Assembly: GCA_020850225.1 (NCBI GenBank)
Contig: JADZFD010000029.1
Location: forward strand, 1-48,691
Origin: Saprospiraceae bacterium
Lineage (GTDB): Bacteria; Bacteroidota; Bacteroidia; Chitinophagales; Saprospiraceae
Length of the DNA stretch: 48,691 nt
Direction: 5' to 3'
Below the pieces are notes generated by a model that was given only the letters and a program-made list of their open reading frames with translations, searched no databases and was not told where the DNA came from. The translations under genes were made by a program, and so were the position numbers. Numbering within the stretch: position 1 is the first letter of the stretch; each line of letters starts with the position of its first letter. Positions 1-8,189 of this stretch are shown one piece after another.

Positions 1-2
1 CA

Positions 3-263
3 AGTATCGAATTGTACCAGAACGAGCCTAACCCATTCAAGGGACAGACAACGGTAAGCTTCATGATGCCAGAGGCAGGAGCAGCTACGTTGAGTGTATA
101 TGACATGACAGGTAAGTTGGTAGTAACCAGAAGCATCAGTGCAGTTAAAGGATTGAACAGTGAAGTATTCACGAAAGATCAGTTAGGTGTTAGTGGTGTG
201 ATGTACTACACATTAGAGAGCGGTGATTTCACGGCTACCAAGAAGATGATCATCGTCGAGTAA
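3..263 (+). CDS. C-terminal end of a T9SS-secreted protein (partial)
   Basis: Only the last 86 codons are in the window; the frame is open to the left edge, so the apparent TTG at 12 is not a real start. The residues form a type A C-terminal sorting domain of the type IX secretion system: 'NEPNPF' near the beginning, then beta-strand segments including 'LSVYDMTGKLV' and the terminal 'TKKMIIVE'. Such domains direct export across the outer membrane and are then removed, with the cargo attached to the cell surface or released. The function of the cargo cannot be told because its body lies outside the window. A strong terminator follows at 305-340. Confidence 0.85.
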   Translation, partial: SIELYQNEPNPFKGQTTVSFMMPEAGAATLSVYDMTGKLVVTRSISAVKGLNSEVFTKDQLGVSGVMYYTLESGDFTATKKMIIVE

Positions 264-304
264 TCGGGGATAATTCTCTGAGCGTTCAACGAACGCATAA
301 AGCT

Positions 305-340
305 AAGGCACACGTTGATTATTCAGCGTGTGCCTTTTTT
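305..340 (+). terminator. Intrinsic terminator after the T9SS cargo gene
   Basis: A perfect 10-bp stem, AAGGCACACG (305-314) with CGTGTGCCTT (327-336), encloses a 12-nt loop and runs into a T tract ending at 340. It sits about 40 bp after the stop codon at 263. Confidence 0.85.
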
Positions 341-355
341 ATAGATCTTGAAATC

Positions 356-399
356 AATAAAAAAAGGCGAAACATCCTGTATTCAGATGTTTCCGCCTT
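356..399 (-). terminator. Intrinsic terminator of the HYR-protein gene
   Basis: Read on the minus strand, a 13-bp stem with one bulged base (386-399 with 364-376) is followed by a run of seven T. It lies about 20 bp beyond the stop codon of the 421-2637 gene. Together with the 305-340 terminator it separates two convergent genes. Confidence 0.8.
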
Positions 400-420
400 C
401 ATATAAAAACGTGGGGGATA

Positions 421-2637
421 TTACTTGATTTTGGTCAATTTACCATTGTATGTATGTCCGTCTATCAACCACTGATACATGAACATACCGGTGATATTAT
501 TATCTACGTCAACATGAATATTGTTTTGACCTTTAGTTAGTTCGAATTGACTTTGAAGTACCAGCTGCCCTGCCATGTTCAAGATAGATAACCTGGCTGA
601 TTGAGACACATTTGTTTCAATATCAAAAGTAAGGGAATTAACAAACGGGTTAGGGTGTGTTGTGATCAAAATTGAAGGGGTCAAATGAGATCTTAAAAAA
701 ACATGACTATCTTCTTTCAGTGAGCCTGGATCAACAGATATATTTCCTTTTTTAATTGCAACAAAATTAATGGAATCCAGATTCTTGTTCAATGAATCAA
801 TCTGGATGATAAATGGAAGTGGTTGTATCAACACATCTTCAGGATTAGTATATCTCGCATTTTGATCTAATAAATACCATTGATTGTCACCAGGTAACTT
901 ATTGATTTTACCATCGATAAAATCTTCTAAAATTTGACTGTCATCCAGGTTGATAAATCCATCCTCATTAATATCTGATGCTAAAAATTGATGATAACTG
1001 AAAAATTTCACTTTACCTGATATGAAGTCATTCAGAAGTTCGAGATCGTTTCTGTCGATGAATTTGTGTGGATCGTTTTCATAACTACCGGATACTTCAA
1101 TGGCTTTGTTATATGTGAGGCTATCGAATTGAAACCTGCCCAGAGAATCGGTTTTAACGGAAGTATATAAAATCTGAAATGTAGAATCCTTATGTTCTGT
1201 GATGACTGTTTTCTTCTCATATCTGTACAGTTTGTATCCAGATGCATTAATAAACGAATCCAATACTAACGTTTCAGTAGTGTCGTAGGTAATTATGTAT
1301 GAATAAAGAGAATCCCTGTATCTGGCTGTTATTGTTGCATCTTTTAGTGGTGTATCAGTTAAAGTCAGCACATTCCCTTTGATATGATAGGTAGTATCTA
1401 TCGGATCAGGATCTACAGGATCTACTGGTTTCGGCTCACAATTAGGAATTCTGGCACCGTTGTTTTGAATAATTAGCTCAACCTCACAAAATTCCTGTGC
1501 TCCCTTGCTGTCAGTTACCCACATCTGAATGACATTTTTTCCAACATTTTCACAGGTAAATATCCTCGATGTCTCGTTTACATCTTTTGAGAATGAAAAC
1601 TTTAACGGATAATTTTTACAATTTGAAAAACTGCCTTTATCAAATGTTTTTGCAAATACTTCAACCATACCATCTTCGGGAATCCCATCTTTATCTGCAT
1701 CTACTGGCATTAAAGCTGTGGTGAGATATCCCAGACAATATGGTGTAGGTTTTGAAGCATTCTTAACCACAACATTTACAGTACATGTTTTTGACTTGCC
1801 ACAACTGTATTTAACGGTATAGGTAACCTTGGTGGTACCGATAGGATATATACCCGAGATATCATTTCCTTTTTTATATGAATATGGAGAATTATTACTA
1901 ATGTCAAAATATCCGCCACAGGAACTCTGATCTACAATAAGTGGGTCAACTGTAACTTCAGCATTTTTACAATTGAATGCATTAACTGTTATTTCAGCAG
2001 GACAATTAACAACCGGTGGCGTATTGTTTTTGATGTAAATTATCTGAACCTGTGTATAGATTTTATATCCGTATTGGGGTGAATAATCACACCAATCCAT
2101 GACTTTCCAGGTACGCATAATCTTTCTGCACTGGCTGTTTACATAAAATTCCATATCGCTGTAGGATTTTCCCAACATATTACATTCAGTATAATCCCAT
2201 GTTGGATAATTGTCAGGATCCGGGAGGTGATAAGGATTGATATCCGGATTGCATCCATTGAGTTCTATATCTGCGGGCCAGTATATAACAGGTGCACCAC
2301 TTCCTGTCGAGGATACGTAAATGGTCTGTGTACATGAATACCAGTTCCAATTATAATCTTCAACCATCCAGGTACGTGTGATCGTTCCGGCATTACAACT
2401 GTTCAGATTATATTGTACAGAAGGATTTCCTGCACTGTAGGTACATCCGTTATATGTATATGTAGCATTGCCGTAGCAGGATAAATTCCAAAGCTCATCC
2501 GTACAACTGACATATACATCAGGTGGACAATTCATTATCAATGGCCATCCTGAACTGGTATTGGCTTTTCCATTGAAAAAGAGGAGTGTGAAAAAGATAA
2601 TTACAATTCCACGGATAGTGTACATTTTTGTTCTCAT
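421..2637 (-). CDS. Secreted HYR-domain protein with dockerin-like segment and T9SS sorting domain
   Basis: A 738-residue exported protein. Residues 1-25 are a signal peptide with a hydrophobic core (IVIIFFTLLFF). The N-terminal half is rich in cysteine and aromatic residues and contains the surface-repeat phrase 'RTWKVMDWC' common in Saprospiria-like proteins. A HYR-type immunoglobulin-like domain follows around 205-290 ('PPVVNCPAEITV', then 'PIGTTKVTYTV'). Around 525-590 there are two short helices and a calcium-loop-like D-x-N-x-D-G segment ('DINEDGFINLDD'), resembling a dockerin or EF-hand repeat pair. The last ~80 residues are a T9SS type A sorting domain ('THPNPFVNSLTFDI' to 'YNGKLTKIK'). 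It is probably a cell-surface or adhesin-like protein; no catalytic domain is seen. The gene is single, with its own terminator downstream. Confidence 0.8.
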   Translation of the reverse strand: MRTKMYTIRGIVIIFFTLLFFNGKANTSSGWPLIMNCPPDVYVSCTDELWNLSCYGNATYTYNGCTYSAGNPSVQYNLNSCNAGTITRTWMVEDYNWNWYSCTQTIYVSSTGSGAPVIYWPADIELNGCNPDINPYHLPDPDNYPTWDYTECNMLGKSYSDMEFYVNSQCRKIMRTWKVMDWCDYSPQYGYKIYTQVQIIYIKNNTPPVVNCPAEITVNAFNCKNAEVTVDPLIVDQSSCGGYFDISNNSPYSYKKGNDISGIYPIGTTKVTYTVKYSCGKSKTCTVNVVVKNASKPTPYCLGYLTTALMPVDADKDGIPEDGMVEVFAKTFDKGSFSNCKNYPLKFSFSKDVNETSRIFTCENVGKNVIQMWVTDSKGAQEFCEVELIIQNNGARIPNCEPKPVDPVDPDPIDTTYHIKGNVLTLTDTPLKDATITARYRDSLYSYIITYDTTETLVLDSFINASGYKLYRYEKKTVITEHKDSTFQILYTSVKTDSLGRFQFDSLTYNKAIEVSGSYENDPHKFIDRNDLELLNDFISGKVKFFSYHQFLASDINEDGFINLDDSQILEDFIDGKINKLPGDNQWYLLDQNARYTNPEDVLIQPLPFIIQIDSLNKNLDSINFVAIKKGNISVDPGSLKEDSHVFLRSHLTPSILITTHPNPFVNSLTFDIETNVSQSARLSILNMAGQLVLQSQFELTKGQNNIHVDVDNNITGMFMYQWLIDGHTYNGKLTKIK

Positions 2638-2687
2638 TCCAAAACTTATTTTATGGGTGATATAATTGTTTGAATTACATATTAGAA

Positions 2688-2695
2688 CAAAATTA
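2688..2695 (-). promoter_or_regulatory. Candidate -7 element for the HYR-protein gene
   Basis: The minus strand reads TAATTTTG, matching the Bacteroidota -7 consensus TAnnTTTG, about 50 bp ahead of the start at 2637. No convincing -33 TTG is seen, so the call rests on one short motif. Confidence 0.3.
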
Positions 2696-2864
2696 CATAT
2701 ATTAATAATTGGTTGTATGTGAATTGGCTTGTTTTGTTTAAAAAATCAGTGAAATCCCTTAAAATTTAACATTTGATAATCAGATTACTATAAATTATTA
2801 AATTATTTAATATGTTTTGATATTTTCTTTGACTTCACTAAGTAGTAAGCAATCAGTTCATATT

Positions 2865-2872
2865 GTTTTTTA
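2865..2872. repeat. Target-site duplication, left copy (8 bp)
   Basis: GTTTTTTA directly abuts the left end of the IS66-family element and is repeated exactly at 4351-4358 on the other side. IS66-family elements typically make 8-bp duplications. Confidence 0.9.
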
Positions 2873-2891
2873 GTAACTACTCAGGTACAAA

Positions 2892-4178
2892 TTATACCAA
2901 AGATAGCACATTTAATACATTGGCTTTGTTTTTCAGTGCTGTATCTATGACAGATCTGATGATGGCATATTGAGAAGCTCCCTGTTCTGTTCTGAATAGA
3001 CCACTCACTTTTAGTTTTACCTTTACATTTCTTATTGCTTGTTCGCTGGCATTATTGTCTGGAGGAACTTCCTTGTTTTTCAAAAATGTAAATAGAAATG
3101 AACGGTATTTATTGACTCTTTTGGCTATAGCCAATAGTTTTTTATCTTTTATCTCTGTCATTATTTTTAATAATGCGTCTTGCGTTTTTTGAATTTGTTC
3201 AATTTGAAGGTCGTAATTTTTATCAGCATTCTCTAATATTTTCCTTTTTAACCTTATCGATTTATGGAATAATTGCGATAAATCATATGCCCATTTACTT
3301 CTCTTTTCTATAAAGTATTTAAGTTCTCTAAGTAAATGAACCAGGCATATCTGATGCCCCATTGCCTGTGTGTTCATTTGTGGTTTCCAGCAATCGTGTA
3401 CCAGGATTCCCTTTTTAAATCCTCCTTTAAAGTGTTTTGTAATCGTTTCATTTCCTCTGTTGGAGGATGCGGCTATATAGGTAAGTAATTTTGTTTGCCA
3501 TGTCCACATCCAGAACAATTGACCATTAACCCGACATCCTGTCTCATCTGTTCCTATACAGGTACTATCCTGTACCCGTTGCCGTATAATTTCGTATAGG
3601 GGCATACACTTTGCTGCAAATGTGTTAATTTTATTGACTATCGTACCCTCACTCATCGGTATTTTAAATACATCAGTAAATATTTCACGTATTCTGGATA
3701 TACTGATATATTTTCTGCATGAAAAATATCCGCATAATGATTCTATAACACTACCATAGCTGATCGGACTATTGACACCTTGTGGAAAATCACTGACGCT
3801 ACATTTCCCGCACTTACATTTTCTTTCATATACTACGTGTTCTGTGTAGTGTAGTTCAATAGGTGGTATATCGACTACCTGACGTTTCTCCCTCAATATT
3901 GGTTCATCTGTATACGGTTGACCACAGTCCGGACAATATGAGGATATATGTTTTATTACCTCATGTGGTGTAGCACTAAATTTCAACGTTGTCCCTTCAT
4001 GTCCTTTTTGTCCTCCGGTCTTCTTATCACTTTTCTCACGCAGACTTATTGGCTTCCGACCTATGTCCGATGAGGGAGGCATAGAACTGTTGTGACTACC
4101 TTTTTTATGTGACATTCCGGCTATTATAGCATTTAACTCTACTATCTTTGCATCTCTAAGACGTAGTTCCTCCTTCAA
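2892..4178 (-). CDS. IS66-family transposase
   Basis: A DDE transposase of at least 428 residues. An N-terminal coiled-coil leads into a basic linker, a zinc-binding-like region ('CPDCG' at 82-86, 'CKCGKC' at 121-126) and the catalytic core. The acidic triad is visible as D211 ('IGTDETG'), D262 ('LVHDCW') and E379 ('NNASEQ'). The C-terminal part 'IRNVKVKLKVSGLFRT' is typical of IS66. The start at 4178 is a TTG; the same frame stays open back to a stop at 4257-4259 with no ATG, and the upstream residues continue the coiled coil. An ATG at 4264-4266, just behind a -7 motif, lies in another frame and would join this frame if one A of a six-A run (plus-strand T run 4248-4253) were removed or skipped. 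The true N-terminus is therefore probably upstream of 4178. Confidence 0.93.
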   Translation of the reverse strand: MKEELRLRDAKIVELNAIIAGMSHKKGSHNSSMPPSSDIGRKPISLREKSDKKTGGQKGHEGTTLKFSATPHEVIKHISSYCPDCGQPYTDEPILREKRQVVDIPPIELHYTEHVVYERKCKCGKCSVSDFPQGVNSPISYGSVIESLCGYFSCRKYISISRIREIFTDVFKIPMSEGTIVNKINTFAAKCMPLYEIIRQRVQDSTCIGTDETGCRVNGQLFWMWTWQTKLLTYIAASSNRGNETITKHFKGGFKKGILVHDCWKPQMNTQAMGHQICLVHLLRELKYFIEKRSKWAYDLSQLFHKSIRLKRKILENADKNYDLQIEQIQKTQDALLKIMTEIKDKKLLAIAKRVNKYRSFLFTFLKNKEVPPDNNASEQAIRNVKVKLKVSGLFRTEQGASQYAIIRSVIDTALKNKANVLNVLSLV

Positions 4179-4289
4179 ATCAGATATCTCTTTTCGAAGT
4201 GCTTTAAATACTTGTAATATGGACGATTTCTTGTTGATAATATCTTGTTTTTTGGTTCAAGTTCATTATCTTTGTCCAGGTTGATGATA

Positions 4290-4297
4290 CAAAGATA
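4290..4297 (-). promoter_or_regulatory. Candidate -7 element of the IS66 transposase
   Basis: The minus strand reads TATCTTTG (consensus TAnnTTTG). Initiation about 6 bp downstream would leave a leader of under 20 nt before the ATG at 4266, which supports that ATG as the original start of the transposase. Confidence 0.4.
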
Positions 4298-4350
4298 CAT
4301 AAATTTATAATATGTATACACTTTTTTACTTTCTTAACCTGAGTAGTTAC

Positions 4351-4358
4351 GTTTTTTA
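4351..4358. repeat. Target-site duplication, right copy (8 bp)
   Basis: GTTTTTTA, identical to 2865-2872, abuts the right inverted repeat of the IS66-family element. Confidence 0.9.
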
Positions 4359-4468
4359 TTATTTTCTTAATATTGTAAGGATAATATGCTATCTTGCATA
4401 AGATTTCTTAATACGGAACTGGATTCGAATGGTATTATACGCCTGATGATTGAAAGTTTCGGTTTTAT

Positions 4469-5647
4469 ATGCTCAGGATGAATAATATTTCAAAGAACAG
4501 AGTTATATTGATAGTATTGGATAGTGTAGGCATCGGTTATCTTCCGGATGCAGCTCAGTACGGGGATGAAGGTAGTAATACACTGGGCCATATAGCTGAA
4601 AATGTATCAGATTTTAAAATTCCGAACCTTACAAAATTAGGACTTGGAAATATAGATATGACCAATAAGTTACCCAAGACAGAGAATCCCTCGGCTTTGT
4701 ATGGCAAAGCTGCAGAACAATCTGCGGGAAAAGATACGACAACAGGTCATTGGGAGATAGCAGGATCTGTATTGAAGCACCCTTTTCCTGTTTTTATGGA
4801 TGGATTCCCTGTAAATTTTATTTCAGATTTTGAAAGCGCTATTGGATCTAAAGTATTGGGTAATTATGCTGCATCAGGTACTGTGATTATAAATGATTTG
4901 GGTGATGAGCATGTAAAATCCGGTTTCCCAATTGTATATACTTCTGCTGACAGTGTGTTTCAGATAGCCATGCATGAAGACGTAATTCCTATAGAACGAC
5001 AGTATGAAATATGTTCAATTGCCCGTAAAATGCTTGTTGGCAATCTGGAAGTTGGAAGGGTGATTGCAAGGCCTTTTACAGGGACTTCAGGCAATTATTC
5101 ACGAACTTCCCGAAGAAAAGATTTTGCTACCATGCCACCCGATAATATCCTGACGTCAATTTCCAATAAAGGAATTGATGTATATGCAATCGGGAAAATC
5201 TATGATATTTTCGCAGGAAAAAGTATTACCCGTTATATAAAAACAGCAGATAATACAGAAGGTATCCAAAGGACAATTGAAGCAATAAAGGAAAAGAGTT
5301 CAGGGCTCATATTTACAAATCTGGTCGATTTTGACATGCTGTACGGACACAGGAGAGATGTGGAAGGTTATGCGCGTTGTATAGAAGAATTTGACAGGTA
5401 TATTCCTGAAATTATTAATAATATGCACGCAGACGATTTGCTGATTATCACTGCTGATCACGGCAATGATCCTACATGGAAGGGTAGTGACCACACGAGA
5501 GAATACATTCCAATTCTGATTTATGGTGATGGTGTAGTACCAGGTAATTTTTCAACAAGAAAGAGTTTTACCTGTATCGCTTCAACGATTGCTGATGTTT
5601 TAGGCATAGATTTTGAAACTATAGAAAAGAGTTGTTTGCTTAATTAA
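4469..5647 (+). CDS. deoB: Phosphopentomutase
   Basis: Interconverts (deoxy)ribose-1-phosphate and (deoxy)ribose-5-phosphate in the cytoplasm, linking nucleoside phosphorolysis to sugar catabolism. At 392 residues it has the usual DeoB length. It shows the alkaline-phosphatase-superfamily metal sites: 'VLDSVGIGYLPDA' near the N-terminus, 'AGKDTTTGHWEI' around the nucleophile threonine, and 'ITADHGNDPTWKGSDHTRE' near the C-terminus. A second ATG at 4478 is an equally possible start. It is the first gene of a deoxynucleoside-catabolism operon, with the next gene 35 bp away. The IS66 element ends 118 bp upstream and may have displaced or replaced its promoter. Confidence 0.96.
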   Translation: MLRMNNISKNRVILIVLDSVGIGYLPDAAQYGDEGSNTLGHIAENVSDFKIPNLTKLGLGNIDMTNKLPKTENPSALYGKAAEQSAGKDTTTGHWEIAGSVLKHPFPVFMDGFPVNFISDFESAIGSKVLGNYAASGTVIINDLGDEHVKSGFPIVYTSADSVFQIAMHEDVIPIERQYEICSIARKMLVGNLEVGRVIARPFTGTSGNYSRTSRRKDFATMPPDNILTSISNKGIDVYAIGKIYDIFAGKSITRYIKTADNTEGIQRTIEAIKEKSSGLIFTNLVDFDMLYGHRRDVEGYARCIEEFDRYIPEIINNMHADDLLIITADHGNDPTWKGSDHTREYIPILIYGDGVVPGNFSTRKSFTCIASTIADVLGIDFETIEKSCLLN

Positions 5648-5682
5648 ACAGGGTTTTCAGAAAATATTAAAAATTAAGAATA

Positions 5683-6984
5683 TTGGTAGAAATAATCAAG
5701 AAAAAACGCGATGGTGAGATACTTACGGATGAAGAAATAAGATCCGTAGTTAGTGGTTTTGTGGATGGATCAGTACCGGATTATCAGATTTCTGCATGGT
5801 TGATGACTATTTTTTTTAAAGGATTGAATGATAAGGAGACGGCTGTACTGACAGATGCCATTATGAGATCCGGAGATTTGATTGATTTGTCTGAGATTCC
5901 GGGAATAAAAGTGGATAAACACAGTACCGGTGGTGTAGGTGATAAAACAACACTTGTCTTAGGTCCTTTGGTCGCAGCAGCAGGTGTGTATGTTCCCAAA
6001 ATGTCGGGTCGCGGATTAGGACATACAGGCGGCACTTTAGATAAACTCGAATCCATTCCTGGATTTAATACCAATATGACAACGGATCACTTTGTCAACT
6101 TGGTAAAAGAACATCATATCGCTATATGCAGTCAGAATGACCGATTGGTACCTGCTGATAAAAAATTATATGCATTGAGGGATGTAACAGGAACTGTGGA
6201 TAATATTTCGCTGATAGCTTCAAGTGTTATGAGTAAAAAACTGGCATGTGGAGCTGATGCTATTGTCATAGACCTTAAGGTTGGTGATGGCGCCTTCATA
6301 AAAACAATTGAAGATGCCGAAAAACTTGCCGATATTATGATAAATACGGCTAAACAAATGAATCGCCGCCTGATAGCTGTTATTAGTAGCATGGAAGAGC
6401 CATTAGGACATAATATCGGTAATGCACTGGAGGTGCGTGAGGCCATCGATACACTCAAAGGTCACGGGCCGGCTGATTTGACAGAGTTGTGTCTCACACT
6501 GGGAAGTTATATGCTGATGATGGCCGGCAAAACAGCAACTTTTAAAGAGGGAAAGTTGATTTTGGAACAATTATTAGCTAACGGAAAAGCTTTCGAAAAA
6601 TTGGTAGAAATGACAATAGCCCAGGGTGGCGATGTTGATTATGTCAAATCTCCTGAAAAGTTAAAAATAGCACCCTGTAGTTTTGAATATAAAGCTGAAC
6701 AAAATGGATATATTGCTAAGCTTAGCGCAATGGATATAGGGCTTGCATCTGTAAGATTGGGTGCCGGAAGAGAGACTAAAGAAAGTATTATAGATTTGGG
6801 CGCAGGTATAATTTTGAAGAAAAAAGTAGGTGATTACGTTGAAAAAGGAGATACTATAGCTTTGCTTTATGCAAGTGATATATCTCTTTTTGACAAAGCA
6901 AAAATATATATGGATGATGCGGTATTATATACATCACATCAGACGGATGTACCTGAATTGATACTGGCGGTCAAAGGCGGTTAA
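5683..6984 (+). CDS. deoA: Pyrimidine-nucleoside / thymidine phosphorylase
   Basis: Splits thymidine or other pyrimidine (deoxy)nucleosides with phosphate to give the base and (deoxy)ribose-1-phosphate, the substrate of the preceding gene product. At 433 residues it matches the family. Seen in order are the N-terminal helical domain ('IIKKKRDGEILTDEEI'), the phosphate loop 'VDKHSTGGVGDKTTL', 'KMSGRGLGHTGGTLDKLES', and the C-terminal biotinyl-like domain ('VGDYVEKGDTIALLY'). The start is taken as TTG at 5683 because the family's N-terminus begins at this residue and no in-frame ATG lies near. The sequence does not decide between DeoA and Pdp specificity. Confidence 0.94.
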   Translation: MVEIIKKKRDGEILTDEEIRSVVSGFVDGSVPDYQISAWLMTIFFKGLNDKETAVLTDAIMRSGDLIDLSEIPGIKVDKHSTGGVGDKTTLVLGPLVAAAGVYVPKMSGRGLGHTGGTLDKLESIPGFNTNMTTDHFVNLVKEHHIAICSQNDRLVPADKKLYALRDVTGTVDNISLIASSVMSKKLACGADAIVIDLKVGDGAFIKTIEDAEKLADIMINTAKQMNRRLIAVISSMEEPLGHNIGNALEVREAIDTLKGHGPADLTELCLTLGSYMLMMAGKTATFKEGKLILEQLLANGKAFEKLVEMTIAQGGDVDYVKSPEKLKIAPCSFEYKAEQNGYIAKLSAMDIGLASVRLGAGRETKESIIDLGAGIILKKKVGDYVEKGDTIALLYASDISLFDKAKIYMDDAVLYTSHQTDVPELILAVKGG

Positions 6985-7118
6985 CTCAGGAATTCAATTT
7001 TTAATCTATAATATAAAATTTGTGTATTTTAATGAATGAAAAGTTTCTAAATGTTTAAGAAATTCTGAATCTTCAGTTTGTTAATATAAATGTGTTTACT
7101 CTAATAGACTTTTAAGTG

Positions 7119-8117
7119 ATGATAAAAAACAAATCCATTGATTCTGAAGCATTAACTAAACCGGTATTACTGGAACGTAACCCCGGTGTACCATTTGATG
7201 CATCCTGGTTTGAAAATATTAAAATAAATAAGAGTGCAGTAGAACGCCGGGCAGCAACTATAGGTGCAAGACGTTCAGTAAAAAAAGAATACCAGGCAGC
7301 ATGGCTACTCAAGGCTATATCATGTATTGACCTGACGACACTCGCAGGTGACGATACACCCGGCAATGTTGTCAGGTTATGTGCTAAAGCCAGACGACCC
7401 GTGAGAAAGGATATATTGGAAGCGCTTGGTGTTCAGGATTTAAGTCTGACTACAGGAGCTGTTTGTGTTTATCACAATCTGATTGAATCTGCGATTACAG
7501 CACTGGAAGGAAGCAATATTCCAGTTGCGGCTGTTTCTACCGGATTTCCGGCAGGGCAGATTACAATGGAGCAAAAATTAAAGGAAATAGAGGCATCTGT
7601 AGCAGCTGGTGCCAAAGAAATCGATATAGTCATTAGCAGAGCTCTTGTACTCAATGCGGATTGGAAAGGATTATATGATGAAATAGCAGCATGCAGAAAA
7701 GCATGCGGTGATGCACATATGAAGACAATACTGGCTACCGGGGAGATTCCAACGTTAACAAAAGTGGCAAAAGCGAGTATGGTGGCCATGATGGCAGGTT
7801 CTGACTTTATAAAAACCAGCACAGGAAAGGAGGCTGTAAATGCTACTTTGCCCGTATCATTGGTCATGATAAGAATGATAAGACAGTATTATGAGATGAC
7901 AGGCTATAAGGTAGGATACAAGCCCGCCGGTGGTATATCCAAAGCCAAGGATGCGCTCAACTACCTCATTCTTATAAAAGAAGAATTGGGCAATGAATGG
8001 CTGAATCCTGAATTGTTCAGGTTTGGAGCAAGTAGTCTGCTAAGTGATATTGAGCGACAACTAGAACATTATCTTACTGGTAGATATTCTGCTTCGTACA
8101 GACATCCCGTTTCTTAG
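7119..8117 (+). CDS. deoC: Deoxyribose-phosphate aldolase
   Basis: Cleaves 2-deoxyribose-5-phosphate to glyceraldehyde-3-phosphate and acetaldehyde. The ATG at 7119 is preferred over the overlapping GTG at 7116. It has 332 residues, longer than the ~250-residue E. coli enzyme because of an N-terminal extension of ~60 residues, as in the long DeoC type. The Schiff-base lysine is in 'SDFIKTSTGK' (about K232), the second active-site lysine in 'GYKPAGGI' (about K268), and the conserved aspartate in 'EIDIVI' (about D169). The gene follows deoA by about 130 bp and precedes a double aldehyde dehydrogenase that can oxidise the acetaldehyde product. Confidence 0.95.
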   Translation: MIKNKSIDSEALTKPVLLERNPGVPFDASWFENIKINKSAVERRAATIGARRSVKKEYQAAWLLKAISCIDLTTLAGDDTPGNVVRLCAKARRPVRKDILEALGVQDLSLTTGAVCVYHNLIESAITALEGSNIPVAAVSTGFPAGQITMEQKLKEIEASVAAGAKEIDIVISRALVLNADWKGLYDEIAACRKACGDAHMKTILATGEIPTLTKVAKASMVAMMAGSDFIKTSTGKEAVNATLPVSLVMIRMIRQYYEMTGYKVGYKPAGGISKAKDALNYLILIKEELGNEWLNPELFRFGASSLLSDIERQLEHYLTGRYSASYRHPVS

Positions 8118-8189
8118 TCCATTTTTGTAAAAGATTTATTTTAAAATCAAATATCCAACAGTTTTATATCAGATAATTAATAAAGAATA

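Larger units (their letters stand above)
2873..4350 (-). mobile_element. Complete IS66-family insertion sequence
   Basis: A 1478-bp element bounded by a perfect 14-bp terminal inverted repeat: GTAACTACTCAGGT at 2873-2886 and its complement at 4337-4350. The ends begin with GTAA as in other IS66-family elements. It is flanked by an exact 8-bp direct repeat, GTTTTTTA. It carries one long gene, an IS66-type DDE transposase; the small accessory genes tnpA and tnpB of classical IS66 are absent, as in the single-gene ISBst12-like subgroup. The element lies between the divergent HYR-protein gene and deoB, 118 bp ahead of deoB. The intact ends and target duplication suggest a fairly recent insertion. 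Confidence 0.95.

Noticed and set aside
4417-4450. tRNA-like T-arm motif (GGATTCGAAT)
   Set aside because: No matching acceptor stem, anticodon arm or CCA end could be arranged around it.
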